Shown piece by piece: positions 51,525 to 60,679 of a DNA stretch of 64,000 nucleotides (the first letter of the stretch is position 1; each line of letters begins with the position of its first letter). The notes under the pieces were generated by a model that was not told where the DNA came from, did not search any database, and worked only from the letters and a program-made list of their open reading frames with translations. Both the position numbers and the translations under genes were made by a program. This DNA is from Komagataeibacter swingsii (GTDB lineage Bacteria; Pseudomonadota; Alphaproteobacteria; Acetobacterales; Acetobacteraceae), in the NCBI RefSeq assembly GCF_003207895.1, contig NZ_NKUB01000010.1, forward strand, positions 1 to 64,000, written 5' to 3'.

Positions 51525-51995
51525 TCAGACTGGCGGCCCGGTATCCGCCCCGTTATTGCCGTTTGAATGCTCATGGCTGGACAGTTTGATGCCCTGCGCC
51601 ACGACCTCATTGCCGGTGATCGTGCCGCTGGCGGTCAGATCGCCAGCGATCGTGGTCTTTCCATTGGCCGGGTTCAGGGCGATGGACCCATCTTCCTTGA
51701 GCCATATCCGGCTGCCGGTCTGGGGGTGGTAGAGGCAGACCTCGCCGGGTTGCAGATCCTTTGGCCTGCCGCGCTGGTCGCCCGTGGCGATGACCACGCC
51801 CCGGGTGCGGTCGTCACCGATGAACGCCACGACCAGGTCGGACCCCGGCACCGGTCTGCTGGCCAGACCGTATTCCTGCACGATCGGTACGTCCGCGCGC
51901 AGTTCACCTGCGGCCAGCGCGATCTGGGTGGTCGGGGTATTGGGGCTTTCGTTCGTGTCCGCCGTCTGGCGGCCGATGCCCAGCGCCATCATCAC
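51525..51995 (-). CDS. Phage baseplate assembly protein V (Mu gp45-like)
   Basis: 156 residues: VQEYGLASRPVPGSDLVVAFIG, TRGVVIATGDQRGRPKDLQPGEVCLYHPQTGSRIWL, then GKTTIAGDLTASGTITGNEV. This is the spike-protein layout of Mu gp45. The frame opens at a GTG; the first 15 or so residues of a normal homologue may be lost or out of frame. A phage relic without its neighbours. Confidence 0.78.
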   Translation of the reverse strand: MMMALGIGRQTADTNESPNTPTTQIALAAGELRADVPIVQEYGLASRPVPGSDLVVAFIGDDRTRGVVIATGDQRGRPKDLQPGEVCLYHPQTGSRIWLKEDGSIALNPANGKTTIAGDLTASGTITGNEVVAQGIKLSSHEHSNGNNGADTGPPV

Positions 51996-52019
51996 GCGGC
52001 GTGCGGAGCGGGAGCACGG

Positions 52020-52470
52020 TCATGACGTGGACTCCTGCTGCGGGGCCTGGTCTTCGGTCTGGATGGAACTGCCGCCATCGTTCTGGGAGGCGGTCAGTGC
52101 CTGAATGAATTTGTCTGCCAGCACCGGATTGAGCAGCAGTTCGGGGGAAAATGCCGAGGGTGGCATGAGCACGACGTCAGCATGCGTGCCATCATCCACC
52201 GTCTGGCGCAGGGTGACCTCACCGATCAGCAGGTCCGACACCGTGCCGTTCCGGGCCGTGACAGGGGCGAGGGTATTGGGCAGCCACAACTGGCCGGCAA
52301 GATCACGCCAGCTATCCGCCGTGAGTGTGACGGGATAGGCGCGGCCGATGCGCCGGTTATGTGGGCATCACCTGCGAGGATGACAGCCCGTGCCGCATCG
52401 TCTTCCGGGACACTCTCGTAACTGAAAATGGCCGCAAGCTGATCCGTGCACGCGGCACGCAGGCCTGGAC
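52020..52470 (-). pseudogene. Baseplate hub protein remnant (Mu gp44-like), frameshifted
   Basis: The C-terminal part reads IGRAYPVTLTADSWRDLAGQ, LWLPNTLAPVTARNGT, LLIGEVTLRQ and VLMPPSAF, typical of the Mu-like hub protein end. Upstream, DDAARAVILAGDAHIT continues in another frame; the two are joined by a frameshift near 52360. The N-terminal two thirds of the gene are missing. Confidence 0.65.
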
Positions 52471-52500
52471 AAAACAGCAGGGAGAGAAGGAGGGATAGCG

Positions 52501-52632
52501 ATGGCACGCACAAGCTCTTTGCCATTCAGCCTGCCGCCGCGCGGGCTGTGCCGGGTCATGTCGGCCCAGTATGTGGGCGTGTCAGCCACGCTATTTGATG
52601 AGATGGTCAGCGATGGCCGGATGACTGGGTAA
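52501..52632 (+). pseudogene. Truncated excisionase-like HTH gene
   Basis: 43 codons from ATG 52501: SSLPFSLPPRGLCRVMSAQY, then VGVSATLFDEMVSDGRM. This is the start of the small DNA-binding protein usually encoded directly before alphaproteobacterial site-specific integrases. After DGRM the normal continuation (PKPKRIN type) is lost and the frame stops at TAA 52630. Confidence 0.6.
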
Positions 52633-53234
52633 AGGTGGACCCCACCCGTGACGTCAGGCGCATCCGGTCAAAAACTGATGGCTTCCACACCTGGACCGAG
52701 GCCGAGATTGCCCAGTTTGAAAACCGCTGGCCGATAGGTAGCAAGCCCCGGCTTGCACTGGCCTTGCTGCTATACACCGGGCAGCGCCCGGGCGACGTGC
52801 GACAGATGGGCTGGTACCAGATCCATGACGGGGTGATGGATCTAAGGCAGAGCAAGACTGGCACCCACCTGACCATTCCCATCCACGCCCAGCTGGCCCG
52901 CGTGCTGGAACTGATACCCCGCCAGCAGCAGACATTCCTGATGACAGGGCAGGGGAAGCCATTCACGGCTGGCGGCTTCAATAACTGGTTTCGCGATCAG
53001 CGCCGCGAGGCCGGCCTGCCGGAGAAAATCAGCGCCCACGGCCTGCGCAAAGCATCGGCCCGTCGCCTGACAGAAGCTGGATGCACGGCGCACCAGATCA
53101 AGGCAGTGGGCGGCTGGTCCACATTGAAGGAGGTCGAGCGGTACACACGGGCTGCGAATCAGGCCAGTCTGGCGCGCTCGGCAATCGCTTCAATCAAGGT
53201 CAGAAATGCAGTGCAGGATAGGGAGGAAGTGTAA
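52612..53234 (+). pseudogene. Tyrosine recombinase (integrase), N-terminally truncated
   Basis: The catalytic half is intact: TGQRPGDVRQM with the first Arg, HGLRKASARRL with His and Arg, GGWSTLKEVERYTRAA with Trp in the last His position and the Tyr nucleophile. The N-terminal about 150 residues are missing; the frame is open back to about 52612 and has a GTG at 52635. It ends 68 bases from the 3' end of tRNA-Cys, the likely original attachment site. Confidence 0.8.
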
Positions 53235-53302
53235 AACATTCCGGGAGTTTTACACTTTGTCCGCTCTTAAATCCTCGTTATCTGGGGATTTAAGGATGTA
53301 GT

Positions 53303-53376
53303 TGGAGGTCTGGGCGGGAATCGAACCCACGTACGCGGATTTGCAGTCCGCTGCATCACCATTCTGCCACCAGACC
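53303..53376 (-). tRNA. tRNA-Cys (GCA)
   Basis: 74-base cloverleaf on the minus strand: acceptor GGTCTGG pairs with CCAGACC, the discriminator is U, and CCA is encoded. The anticodon loop is CTGCAAA, giving GCA. The T-loop GGTTCGATTCC is standard. It borders the integrase remnant. Confidence 0.97.
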
Positions 53377-53557
53377 TCAGCGGCTCTGGCGCTATATCCG
53401 CTGAAATGTGCCTCAGGTCAAGCCGTTGTGTGCAGTTAGGGCGTTGTTTCGGTGCGAAAGCGGCGCATAAATAGAAAAAAAAGCCGGGAAAATGTTGCCC
53501 GTCCGGCCGGGTGGCCGAAATCTTTCCCGTCAGGGCATTGTGTTTCAAGGAAACGTT

Positions 53558-54244
53558 ATGGACAAGACAGACCCCGATTATGTGCCTCTTGATTTTGCCG
53601 CGGCCCGCCAGCGCATGGTGGATGCCCAGATCCGTCCCGCGCAGGTCAGCAATCCCGATGTGATCGCGGCCATGCGCGCGCTGCCGCGTGAACTGGCGGT
53701 GCCTGATGCCCTGCGCGCCTTTGCCTATGCCGACCAGAACCTGCCGTTGGGGGAAGGGCGCTACCTGACCGAACCGCGCGTGACGGGGCGCATGCTTCAG
53801 GTGGCGGAGGCCGTCAGGGGGCAACGCGTGCTGGTGGTGGGCGCGGGTACCGGATACCTCGCGGCATTGCTGTCCACCATGGGGGAGGCGCTGGAGGTAT
53901 TCGCCCTCGAGTCGGAGCGGCGGCTGGCGGATATCGGTCGCGCGCTGTGTTTTACATGGGCGCCCGACGTGCACTGGCGTGATGGCGCGCTGGTGCATGG
54001 CGCGCCGGATGACGGGCCGTATGACCTTGTCATGATTGACGGGGCGGTGCGCGAGGTGCCCCCGGCGGTGCTGGGGCAACTGGCGCAGGACGGGCGCGTT
54101 ATCGCGCCGGTCTGCGCCGGGGACGGGGTGACATCCGTCAGTCGCATCGTGCGCACGGCACAGGGCAGCGCGGTTCAGCCGCTGTTTGACGTCGCGGTGC
54201 CGCTGCTGCCGGAACTGGAACCGGCCCCCGCCTTCGTATTCTGA
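53558..54244 (+). CDS. Protein-L-isoaspartate O-methyltransferase family protein
   Basis: SAM-dependent methyltransferase of about 228 residues. It has the PCMT-type start (ARQRMVDAQIRPAQVSNPDVIAAMRALPRELAVP), then LVVGAGTGYLAALLS as the SAM site and PYDLVMIDGAV. It is the shorter alphaproteobacterial paralogue that typically sits before tolC, and here tolC follows 104 bases downstream. ATG 53558 agrees with homologues in starting shortly before the conserved DFAAARQRM. Confidence 0.88.
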   Translation: MDKTDPDYVPLDFAAARQRMVDAQIRPAQVSNPDVIAAMRALPRELAVPDALRAFAYADQNLPLGEGRYLTEPRVTGRMLQVAEAVRGQRVLVVGAGTGYLAALLSTMGEALEVFALESERRLADIGRALCFTWAPDVHWRDGALVHGAPDDGPYDLVMIDGAVREVPPAVLGQLAQDGRVIAPVCAGDGVTSVSRIVRTAQGSAVQPLFDVAVPLLPELEPAPAFVF

Positions 54245-54348
54245 TGGCGCGGCGGCCCGGCCCAGGTTAACGCCTGCGCAATATCCTGTCCGTAAACAGG
54301 CCATGCGGGCGACGTGTTCCCGCATGGCAGATCAGGGCGGGGACGGAA

Positions 54349-55788
54349 ATGCGGGGAAACTGGGCAATCGGGGCGGGCAGTGCGGCAATCCTGTGCTGTG
54401 GCACGGCGCTGGCGCGCGTGCCGATGCCCCAGTCGGGAGGGGCGCAGGATATTCCCCATACCCTCAAGGCGGCGCTGGCCATGGCTTACCTGACCAATCC
54501 CGTACTGCGGCAGGAACGCGCCACCCTGCGGGCGACGGATGAACAGGTGCCGCAGGCACTGGGCGGGTGGCGTCCCACCATTACCGGCAGCGCCAACATG
54601 TCCTATTATTCGGGACTGATACGCATGTCCCCGGCCGCGGGCGAACCCGGGGGGTATGACCGCAGTTACGACAGCCCCGGTTATTCCGGCGGGGTCAGCA
54701 TCTCGCAGCCGATCTATAGCGGGGGCAGGACAACGGCGAATACGCACAAGGCGCGGCATGCCGTCATGGCCGAGCGCGCGCGCCTGATCGCGGCGGAACA
54801 GCAGGTCTTTTCCGATGTGGTCAGCGCCTATGTCAGCGTGGTGGAAGACGAACAGATCCTGCGCATCGACATCAATAACGAGCAGGTCTATGCCGCCCAG
54901 TTGCATGCAACCGAACTGCGCGCGCATGAAGGCGAAATCACCCATACCGACGTGGCGCAGGCGCAGGGCGCGCTGGCCAATGCGCGCGCGGTCCGGCAAC
55001 TGGCCGAAGGCACGTTGCAGGCGGATTGCGCGACCTACCGGCAGGTGGTCGGCAGCGACGCGCCCGATGACCTGACGCCGCCCCAGCCACTGGTGCTGCC
55101 GCTGCATACGGAACAGGACGCCATGACGCAGGCGGTGCAGAACAATCCCGAAGTCATCGGCGCGCTGTTTGACGAGGCCACGAAAAAGGACGCCGTGGGC
55201 GTGGCCTTCGCCGCGCTGATGCCCACGGTCAATGCCGAGGCCTCCTACTCCCACGCCATCAACCAGGAGGAGGGCCGTTCGCTGAGCAATGACAAATACG
55301 CGCTCGTCAGCGCCTCCATGCCGCTTTATCAGGGTGGGGGTGAATATGCCGCCGTGCGCATGGCCCGCCAGCAGGCGGCCGAGGCCGCGCGCATCGTGGA
55401 CGTGCGCCGCCGCGCCGCGATCCAGATGGCGGCGGCAAGCTGGCAGCGCATGCAGGCCAATCGCGAGGCGATCGGCAGCAACCGCGAAGCCGTTGCCGCC
55501 GATGCCGAGGCCCTGCACGGCATGCAGCGCCAGGTCATTGTGGGCACCACCACCACCCTTGCGGTGCTGCAGCAGCAGGAAACCCTGCTTCAGGCGCAGA
55601 TCGCGCTGGTGCGTAGCGCGGGCAACCTTGTGCAGTCCTCCTATCAGGTCACGGCGGCCATCGGGCGGCTGACCGCGCGCGACCTCAGCCTTGATGTCCC
55701 GCTTTATGATGAACAGGCCTATTACCGCGCCGTGCATGACCGGCTGTGGGGTATCAGCGATTACGCCACCAGCCAGCCGGGACGCTGA
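54349..55788 (+). CDS. tolC: TolC-family outer-membrane efflux protein
   Basis: Outer-membrane channel of 479 residues for type I secretion and RND or MFS efflux. The signal peptide ends near ALA. The first repeat has TLKAALAMAYLTNPVLRQERATLRATDEQVPQALGGWRP, and the second repeat begins AMTQAVQNNPEVIGALFDEATKKDAVGVAFAALMPTVN, the TolC internal duplication. YSGGRTTANTHKARH and YQGGGEYAAVRMARQQ are the matching strand-turn motifs. Follows the PCMT-type gene as in many alphaproteobacteria. Confidence 0.93.
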   Translation: MRGNWAIGAGSAAILCCGTALARVPMPQSGGAQDIPHTLKAALAMAYLTNPVLRQERATLRATDEQVPQALGGWRPTITGSANMSYYSGLIRMSPAAGEPGGYDRSYDSPGYSGGVSISQPIYSGGRTTANTHKARHAVMAERARLIAAEQQVFSDVVSAYVSVVEDEQILRIDINNEQVYAAQLHATELRAHEGEITHTDVAQAQGALANARAVRQLAEGTLQADCATYRQVVGSDAPDDLTPPQPLVLPLHTEQDAMTQAVQNNPEVIGALFDEATKKDAVGVAFAALMPTVNAEASYSHAINQEEGRSLSNDKYALVSASMPLYQGGGEYAAVRMARQQAAEAARIVDVRRRAAIQMAAASWQRMQANREAIGSNREAVAADAEALHGMQRQVIVGTTTTLAVLQQQETLLQAQIALVRSAGNLVQSSYQVTAAIGRLTARDLSLDVPLYDEQAYYRAVHDRLWGISDYATSQPGR

Positions 55789-55835
55789 GGCTATAGGCCT
55801 GCATCGTCGACCATGTCCGGCAGTGGATGGCGTGG

Positions 55836-55853
55836 CCTGCGCGTGATCGCAGG
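55836..55853. terminator. Hairpin after tolC
   Basis: CCTGCG and CGCAGG around a 6-base loop, extended by flanking GGCC, about 50 bases after the tolC stop. No U-run is present, so this is only a possible terminator. Confidence 0.3.
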
Positions 55854-55997
55854 TGGCCCCGGTCGGGGTGGGGGACGCACGGGCCGATAAAGATTGCATG
55901 CGCGGCGTTCCCTTCGCGCCGGATTGGGGTATATCTGCCCTTGGCCGGGCGCGTTGTCCTGCCCTGCGTCTGATTATGGTGGATCTGGTTTTTCGTG

Positions 55998-58721
55998 ATG
56001 CTTGACAAGTCGTTCTCCCCCGACGGGACAGAAACTTCCCTCTATGCCCTGTGGGAGGCCAGTGGTGCGTTCAGCGCACAGCCGGACAGTGCGGCCAGGC
56101 CCTACACCATCATGATCCCGCCACCCAATGTCACGGGCACGCTGCATATTGGCCATGCCCTGACCATGACCCTGCAGGACACGCTGATCCGCTGGCGGCG
56201 CATGCAGGGGCGCGATACGCTGTGGCAGCCGGGCACCGACCACGCAGGCATCGCGACCCAGCTTGTGGTCGAGCGGATGTTGCAAAAGGAAGGCACGTCG
56301 CGGCAGGAAATGGGCCGTGACGCCTTTATCGAACGTGTGTGGGAATGGAAGGCCGAATCCGGCGGTGGCATTACAAGGCAGTTGCGCCGCCTTGGCGGGT
56401 CACTGGACTGGCCGCGTGAACGCTTCACCATGGATGATGGCCTGTCCGACGCGGTGAAGGAGGTGTTCGTCACCCTTTACCGCGAGGGGCTGATCTACCG
56501 TGACCGCCGTCTGGTCAACTGGGACCCCGCCTTCCGTTCCGCCATTTCGGATCTGGAAGTCGATAACCGGGAGATGCGCGGCAGCCTGTGGTATATCCGC
56601 TACCCTGTCGAAGGGCAGCCGGGCCGCACCATCACGGTCGCCACCACCCGGCCCGAAACCATGCTGGGTGACATGGCCGTGGCCGTGCATCCCGACGATG
56701 AACGTTTTGCCGACCTGGTGGGCGGGAACGTCATCCTGCCGCTGACCGGCCGCCGCATTCCCATCGTGGCGGATGAACATTCCGACCCGACCAAGGGCAG
56801 TGGCGCCGTCAAGATCACGCCCGCCCATGACTTCAACGATTTCGAGGTCGGTCGCCGCCACAAGCTGGACATGCCCAGCGTGCTGGATGAGGAAGCCCGC
56901 ATTACCCTTGCCGAAATCGGGGATGAACTGCGTGCCGAGGACGGCCTGGCCGATCCCGCCTTCGTCCGCACGCTCGAAGGCATGCCGCGTGACGAGGCGC
57001 GCAAGGTGATGGTGGCCGAGCTTGAACGCCTTGAATGGCTGGAAAAGATCGAGCCGCACACCAATCAGGTGCCCCATGCCGAACGGAGCGGTGCGGTGGT
57101 CGAGCCGCGCCTGACCACGCAGTGGTACTGCGACGCCAAGACCCTTGCCGGCCCCGCGATTGACGCGGTGGAAAGCGGGAAGATCGAATTCGTGCCCCGA
57201 CAGTGGGAGAATACCTTCTACGCCTGGATGCGCGACATCCAGCCATGGTGCATCAGCCGCCAGTTGTGGTGGGGCCACCGCATCCCGGCATGGTACGGCC
57301 CGGACGGGCATGTATTCGTCGCCCATGACGAGGCCGATGCCGCCTTACAGGCCCGGACCCATTACGGGCAGGATACCGCCCTGACGCGGGACGAGGACGT
57401 GCTGGATACGTGGTTCTCCTCCGCGCTGTGGCCGTTCTCCACGCTGGGCTGGCCGCAGCAGACGCCGGAACTGGCCCGCTATTACCCGACCGACGTGCTG
57501 GTCACGGGGTTTGACATCATCTTCTTCTGGGTTGCGCGGATGATGATGATGGGCCTGCACTTCATGAAGGACGTGCCCTTCCGCACGGTATTCATCCACG
57601 GGCTGGTGCGTGACGAACGCGGGCAGAAAATGTCCAAGTCCAAGGGCAACGGCATCGACCCGCTGGAAATGATCGACAGCTACGGCGCGGACGCCATGCG
57701 TTTTTGCATCTGCTCGCTGACCGGGCTGGGCCGTGATGTGAAGCTGGGCCGCAGGAAGGTGGAGGAATACCGCTCCTTCATCACCAAGATATGGAATGCC
57801 GCGCGCTTCTGCGAAATGAATGGCGTGGCCCCGGTGGAAGGTTTCAGTCCCGCCAGCGTGCAGTCCCCGCTGGGCCGCTGGATTCTGGCGGAACTGGCAC
57901 ACGCGGTGGAGGACGCGACAAAGGCGCTGGAAGCCTTCCGTTTCGATGAATACGCCGCCGTGTGCTACCGCTTCGTCTGGAACTGCTTCTGTGACTGGTT
58001 CCTTGAACTGGCCAAGCCGGTCCTTGCAGCAGGTGACACGGCCGAAGCGGTCGAGACCCGTGCGGTGGCCGCCCACGTGCTGGGCACCATCATGCGCCTG
58101 CTGCAGCCCGTCACCCCGTTCGTGACCGACAGCCTGTGGCGGCAGTTCGGCTTCGGGCCGGAAGGGTCGCTGATTACCGCACCATGGCCGCAGCCCGAGC
58201 ATCTGGAAGGGGCCAGCGAGGCACGTGCGGAAATGGAGTGGCTGATCCGCTTCATTAGCGCAATCCGCACCGTGCGTTCGGAAATGAACGTGCCGCCGTC
58301 CCGCCTTGCCCCCGTGCTGCTGCGCGATGCATCGCCCGTGACTGTGGCGCGGGCCGCCAAATGGTCGGAAGCGATCGGGCGCATGGCGCGTGTGTCCGAA
58401 GTACAGCCGCTGGAAGGCGACATGCCGCAGGGGGCCGCGCAGCTGGTGGTGGACGAGGCAACGCTGGTCATTCCCCTTGCCGGGATCATTGACCTTGCGG
58501 TTGAACGCCAGCGGCTGGAAAAGGAATGCGCCAAGGTCGATGCTGAGATCACCAAGGTCGAGCGCAAGCTGGGCAATGCCGATTTCGTGGCCCGCGCCAA
58601 GCCTGAAGTAGTAGCCGAAAACCATGAACGGATTTACACGTTCCGATTTGAACGCAAACGCTTGGAGGAAGCTTTGAAGCGTATTCGTCCTAACAAGAAA
58701 AAACTGCCTGATGTAATATGA
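55998..58721 (+). CDS. valS: Valyl-tRNA synthetase
   Basis: Charges tRNA-Val. The protein has 907 residues, close to the family norm, with PPPNVTGTLHIGHAL (HIGH motif, about residue 50), the editing domain in the middle (TTRPETMLGDMAVAVHP), ISRQLWWGHRIPAWY, the KMSKSKGN motif near residue 545, an anticodon-binding domain, and a C-terminal coiled coil (RQRLEKECAKVDAEITKVERKL). GTG 55995 precedes ATG 55998. Confidence 0.97.
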   Translation: MLDKSFSPDGTETSLYALWEASGAFSAQPDSAARPYTIMIPPPNVTGTLHIGHALTMTLQDTLIRWRRMQGRDTLWQPGTDHAGIATQLVVERMLQKEGTSRQEMGRDAFIERVWEWKAESGGGITRQLRRLGGSLDWPRERFTMDDGLSDAVKEVFVTLYREGLIYRDRRLVNWDPAFRSAISDLEVDNREMRGSLWYIRYPVEGQPGRTITVATTRPETMLGDMAVAVHPDDERFADLVGGNVILPLTGRRIPIVADEHSDPTKGSGAVKITPAHDFNDFEVGRRHKLDMPSVLDEEARITLAEIGDELRAEDGLADPAFVRTLEGMPRDEARKVMVAELERLEWLEKIEPHTNQVPHAERSGAVVEPRLTTQWYCDAKTLAGPAIDAVESGKIEFVPRQWENTFYAWMRDIQPWCISRQLWWGHRIPAWYGPDGHVFVAHDEADAALQARTHYGQDTALTRDEDVLDTWFSSALWPFSTLGWPQQTPELARYYPTDVLVTGFDIIFFWVARMMMMGLHFMKDVPFRTVFIHGLVRDERGQKMSKSKGNGIDPLEMIDSYGADAMRFCICSLTGLGRDVKLGRRKVEEYRSFITKIWNAARFCEMNGVAPVEGFSPASVQSPLGRWILAELAHAVEDATKALEAFRFDEYAAVCYRFVWNCFCDWFLELAKPVLAAGDTAEAVETRAVAAHVLGTIMRLLQPVTPFVTDSLWRQFGFGPEGSLITAPWPQPEHLEGASEARAEMEWLIRFISAIRTVRSEMNVPPSRLAPVLLRDASPVTVARAAKWSEAIGRMARVSEVQPLEGDMPQGAAQLVVDEATLVIPLAGIIDLAVERQRLEKECAKVDAEITKVERKLGNADFVARAKPEVVAENHERIYTFRFERKRLEEALKRIRPNKKKLPDVI

Positions 58722-58753
58722 GCTTGAACTAGAACTACTAGGGGGAAGCACGC

Positions 58754-59308
58754 ATGACCGAAAACGCATTGGAAACACTGGTGCTGGGCGGGGGCTGCTT
58801 CTGGTGCCTTGAAGCACCGCTGAAGGAACTGCGCGGCGTGCTGGGGCTGGAACCCGGCTATGCTGGCGGCCATACCGCCAACCCCACCTATGAACAGGTC
58901 TGTTCGGGCCGCACCGGCCATGCGGAGGTCGTGCGGGTTACGTTCGACCCTGCCGAGCTGTCATGCGCCGACCTGCTGCGGATCTTCTTTGTCATGCATG
59001 ATCCCACCACGCTCAACCGGCAGGGCAATGACGTAGGGACGCAGTATCGCTCCGCCATCTTCTGGCAGGGACCGGAACAGGAAATGACGGCCTATGCCAT
59101 CCGCAATGAAATTGCGCAGGCCAAGGTATGGCCCGACCCGCTGGTGACCGAAATCGCGCCGTTGACGCATTTCTGGCCAGCCGAGGACTATCATCGGGAT
59201 TATTTCGCCCGTAATCCCGGCAATCCCTATTGCAGTGCGGTGATCCCGCCCAAGATTGCCAAGATGCGCCGCCTGTTTCGCGACCGGCTGGTGGATACGG
59301 CGGGCTAG
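58754..59308 (+). CDS. msrA: Peptide methionine sulfoxide reductase A
   Basis: Reduces methionine-S-sulfoxide in proteins. The protein has 184 residues, with the active-site GGGCFWCLEA (catalytic first Cys), GYAGGHTANPTYEQVCSGRTGHAEVV, FFVMHDPTTLNRQGNDVGTQYRS and FWPAEDYHRDYFARN. GGGGGA lies just before ATG 58754. It converges on the ABC transporter operon with a 6-base gap. Confidence 0.95.
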   Translation: MTENALETLVLGGGCFWCLEAPLKELRGVLGLEPGYAGGHTANPTYEQVCSGRTGHAEVVRVTFDPAELSCADLLRIFFVMHDPTTLNRQGNDVGTQYRSAIFWQGPEQEMTAYAIRNEIAQAKVWPDPLVTEIAPLTHFWPAEDYHRDYFARNPGNPYCSAVIPPKIAKMRRLFRDRLVDTAG

Positions 59309-59314
59309 GGCCGG

Positions 59315-60673
59315 TTATTCCGTTTCGTCATCCAGGAAAAGCTGGTCGGCTTCTTCATCAAAATCGAACAGTTCGGCATAGCGTGCCCAGCCGATCAGCG
59401 TCTGTAGTGTCTGGCGGGCGTAATCGGGGGACATGCTGTCTTCGAGTTCATCACGGAAGCGTTCGGCGCTGGCGCGGTGATTGGGGCGTTCATCCAGCAC
59501 GGCGCGGATGGTGCGCACCATGGGGATGTTATGCAGCATGCTGTGCCACAGGATGTTCTTGCGGATGTCATGCTCGCTCTGGACAAAGCGCATGCCCTCG
59601 GGGGTCAGCATGATGTCGCCGTCCTCCAGTTCGGCAAAGCCCAGCAGTTGCAGCGACTCGCCTAACGGGAACAGGTCATCCAGCTCAAGCTGCAACCGGC
59701 TGGCCAGTAGCGGCAGGTCCGCGCGGCCATGCAGCGGGTCGGCGGCCAGCGTTTCCATCATGCCCACGATGGTATTGATCGGCAGCGCCGGCAGGGCCAC
59801 GGCATCGGCCGTGATCTGCACATGCTTCATGTCCGGGTCGGTCATGTCCGCTTCCGACACCACGGGCGCGCGACGGGTCATGAGCGCGTAAATCCGGTCC
59901 ACGAACTGCCGGAAGGCCGCGTCCTCCCGGTTGCGGGGGTGTTCAAAGGGCACCTGCAGTTCATGGGCGACCCGGCCGGGGTTGGAGGAAAAGATCAGGA
60001 TGCGGTCGCACATCAGCACCGCTTCCTCGATATTATGCGTCACCAGCAGGATGGACTTGATGGGCAGCTTCTTTTCCGCCCACAGTTCCACAAGGTCGGT
60101 GCGCAGGTTTTCCGCCGTCAGCACGTCCAGCGCCGAAAAAGGCTCATCCATCAGCAGCAGGTCAGGATGCACCACCAGCGCCCGCGCCAGCCCCACGCGC
60201 TGGCGCATGCCGCCCGACAGTTCCTTGGGGTAGGCGTTTTCATACCCGCCCAGCCCGATCAGCCCGATCGCGTCCTCGGCCAGCTTGTGGCGCTCGGCCA
60301 CGGGCACGCCCTTCGCCTCCAGCCCCAGTTCCACGTTTTTCTGTACCGTCAGCCACGGGAACAGCGCGAATGACTGGAACACCATGGAAATGCCGTCGGC
60401 GGGGCCTTCCAGTTTCCTGCCTTCCCATATCACCTCGCCCGCCGTGGGCGGCAGCAGCCCCGCGATAATGCGCAGCAGCGTGGACTTGCCCGACCCCGAA
60501 CGGCCCAGCAGCCCCACGATTTCCCCGCTGCGGATGGACAGGTTCACCCCATCCAGCACCACCAGGTCGGTCGCACTTTCCTTGTGATAGGCCTGCCGGC
60601 AGTTGATGATCCGGACAAGCTCTGTCCCGGGCTTGGGGGCAGGTGGGGCGGTGTCGGACGGCTGCTGCATCAT
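59315..60673 (-). CDS. NitT/TauT-type ABC transporter ATP-binding protein with AAA-associated C-terminal domain
   Basis: 452 residues. The ATPase domain has GLLGRSGSGKSTLLRIIAG (Walker A), SGGMRQRVGLARAL (signature) and LLLMDEPFSALD (Walker B). The C-terminal about 170 residues (MMETLAADPLHGRADLPLLAS, LLGFAELEDGDIMLTPEG) match the AAA-associated domain attached to some nitrate/sulfonate-type ATPases. It follows the fused permease by six bases. No substrate-binding protein is encoded in the window. Confidence 0.92.
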   Translation of the reverse strand: MMQQPSDTAPPAPKPGTELVRIINCRQAYHKESATDLVVLDGVNLSIRSGEIVGLLGRSGSGKSTLLRIIAGLLPPTAGEVIWEGRKLEGPADGISMVFQSFALFPWLTVQKNVELGLEAKGVPVAERHKLAEDAIGLIGLGGYENAYPKELSGGMRQRVGLARALVVHPDLLLMDEPFSALDVLTAENLRTDLVELWAEKKLPIKSILLVTHNIEEAVLMCDRILIFSSNPGRVAHELQVPFEHPRNREDAAFRQFVDRIYALMTRRAPVVSEADMTDPDMKHVQITADAVALPALPINTIVGMMETLAADPLHGRADLPLLASRLQLELDDLFPLGESLQLLGFAELEDGDIMLTPEGMRFVQSEHDIRKNILWHSMLHNIPMVRTIRAVLDERPNHRASAERFRDELEDSMSPDYARQTLQTLIGWARYAELFDFDEEADQLFLDDETE

Positions 60674-60679
60674 GAACTC

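Noticed and set aside
54175-55899. 574-codon open frame on the minus strand
   Set aside because: It lies entirely antisense to tolC, which has a signal peptide, the internal duplication and known motifs. The antisense product is His/Gly/Arg-rich with no domain; it is a by-product of GC-rich codons.
55789-55997. T-box or other leader RNA in front of valS
   Set aside because: No T-box bulge or specifier arrangement is visible, and T-boxes are not expected in this lineage. Only a small hairpin is present.
57345-58817. 490-codon open frame on the minus strand
   Set aside because: Antisense to valS, whose HIGH and KMSKS motifs are intact. Composition is that of a shadow frame.
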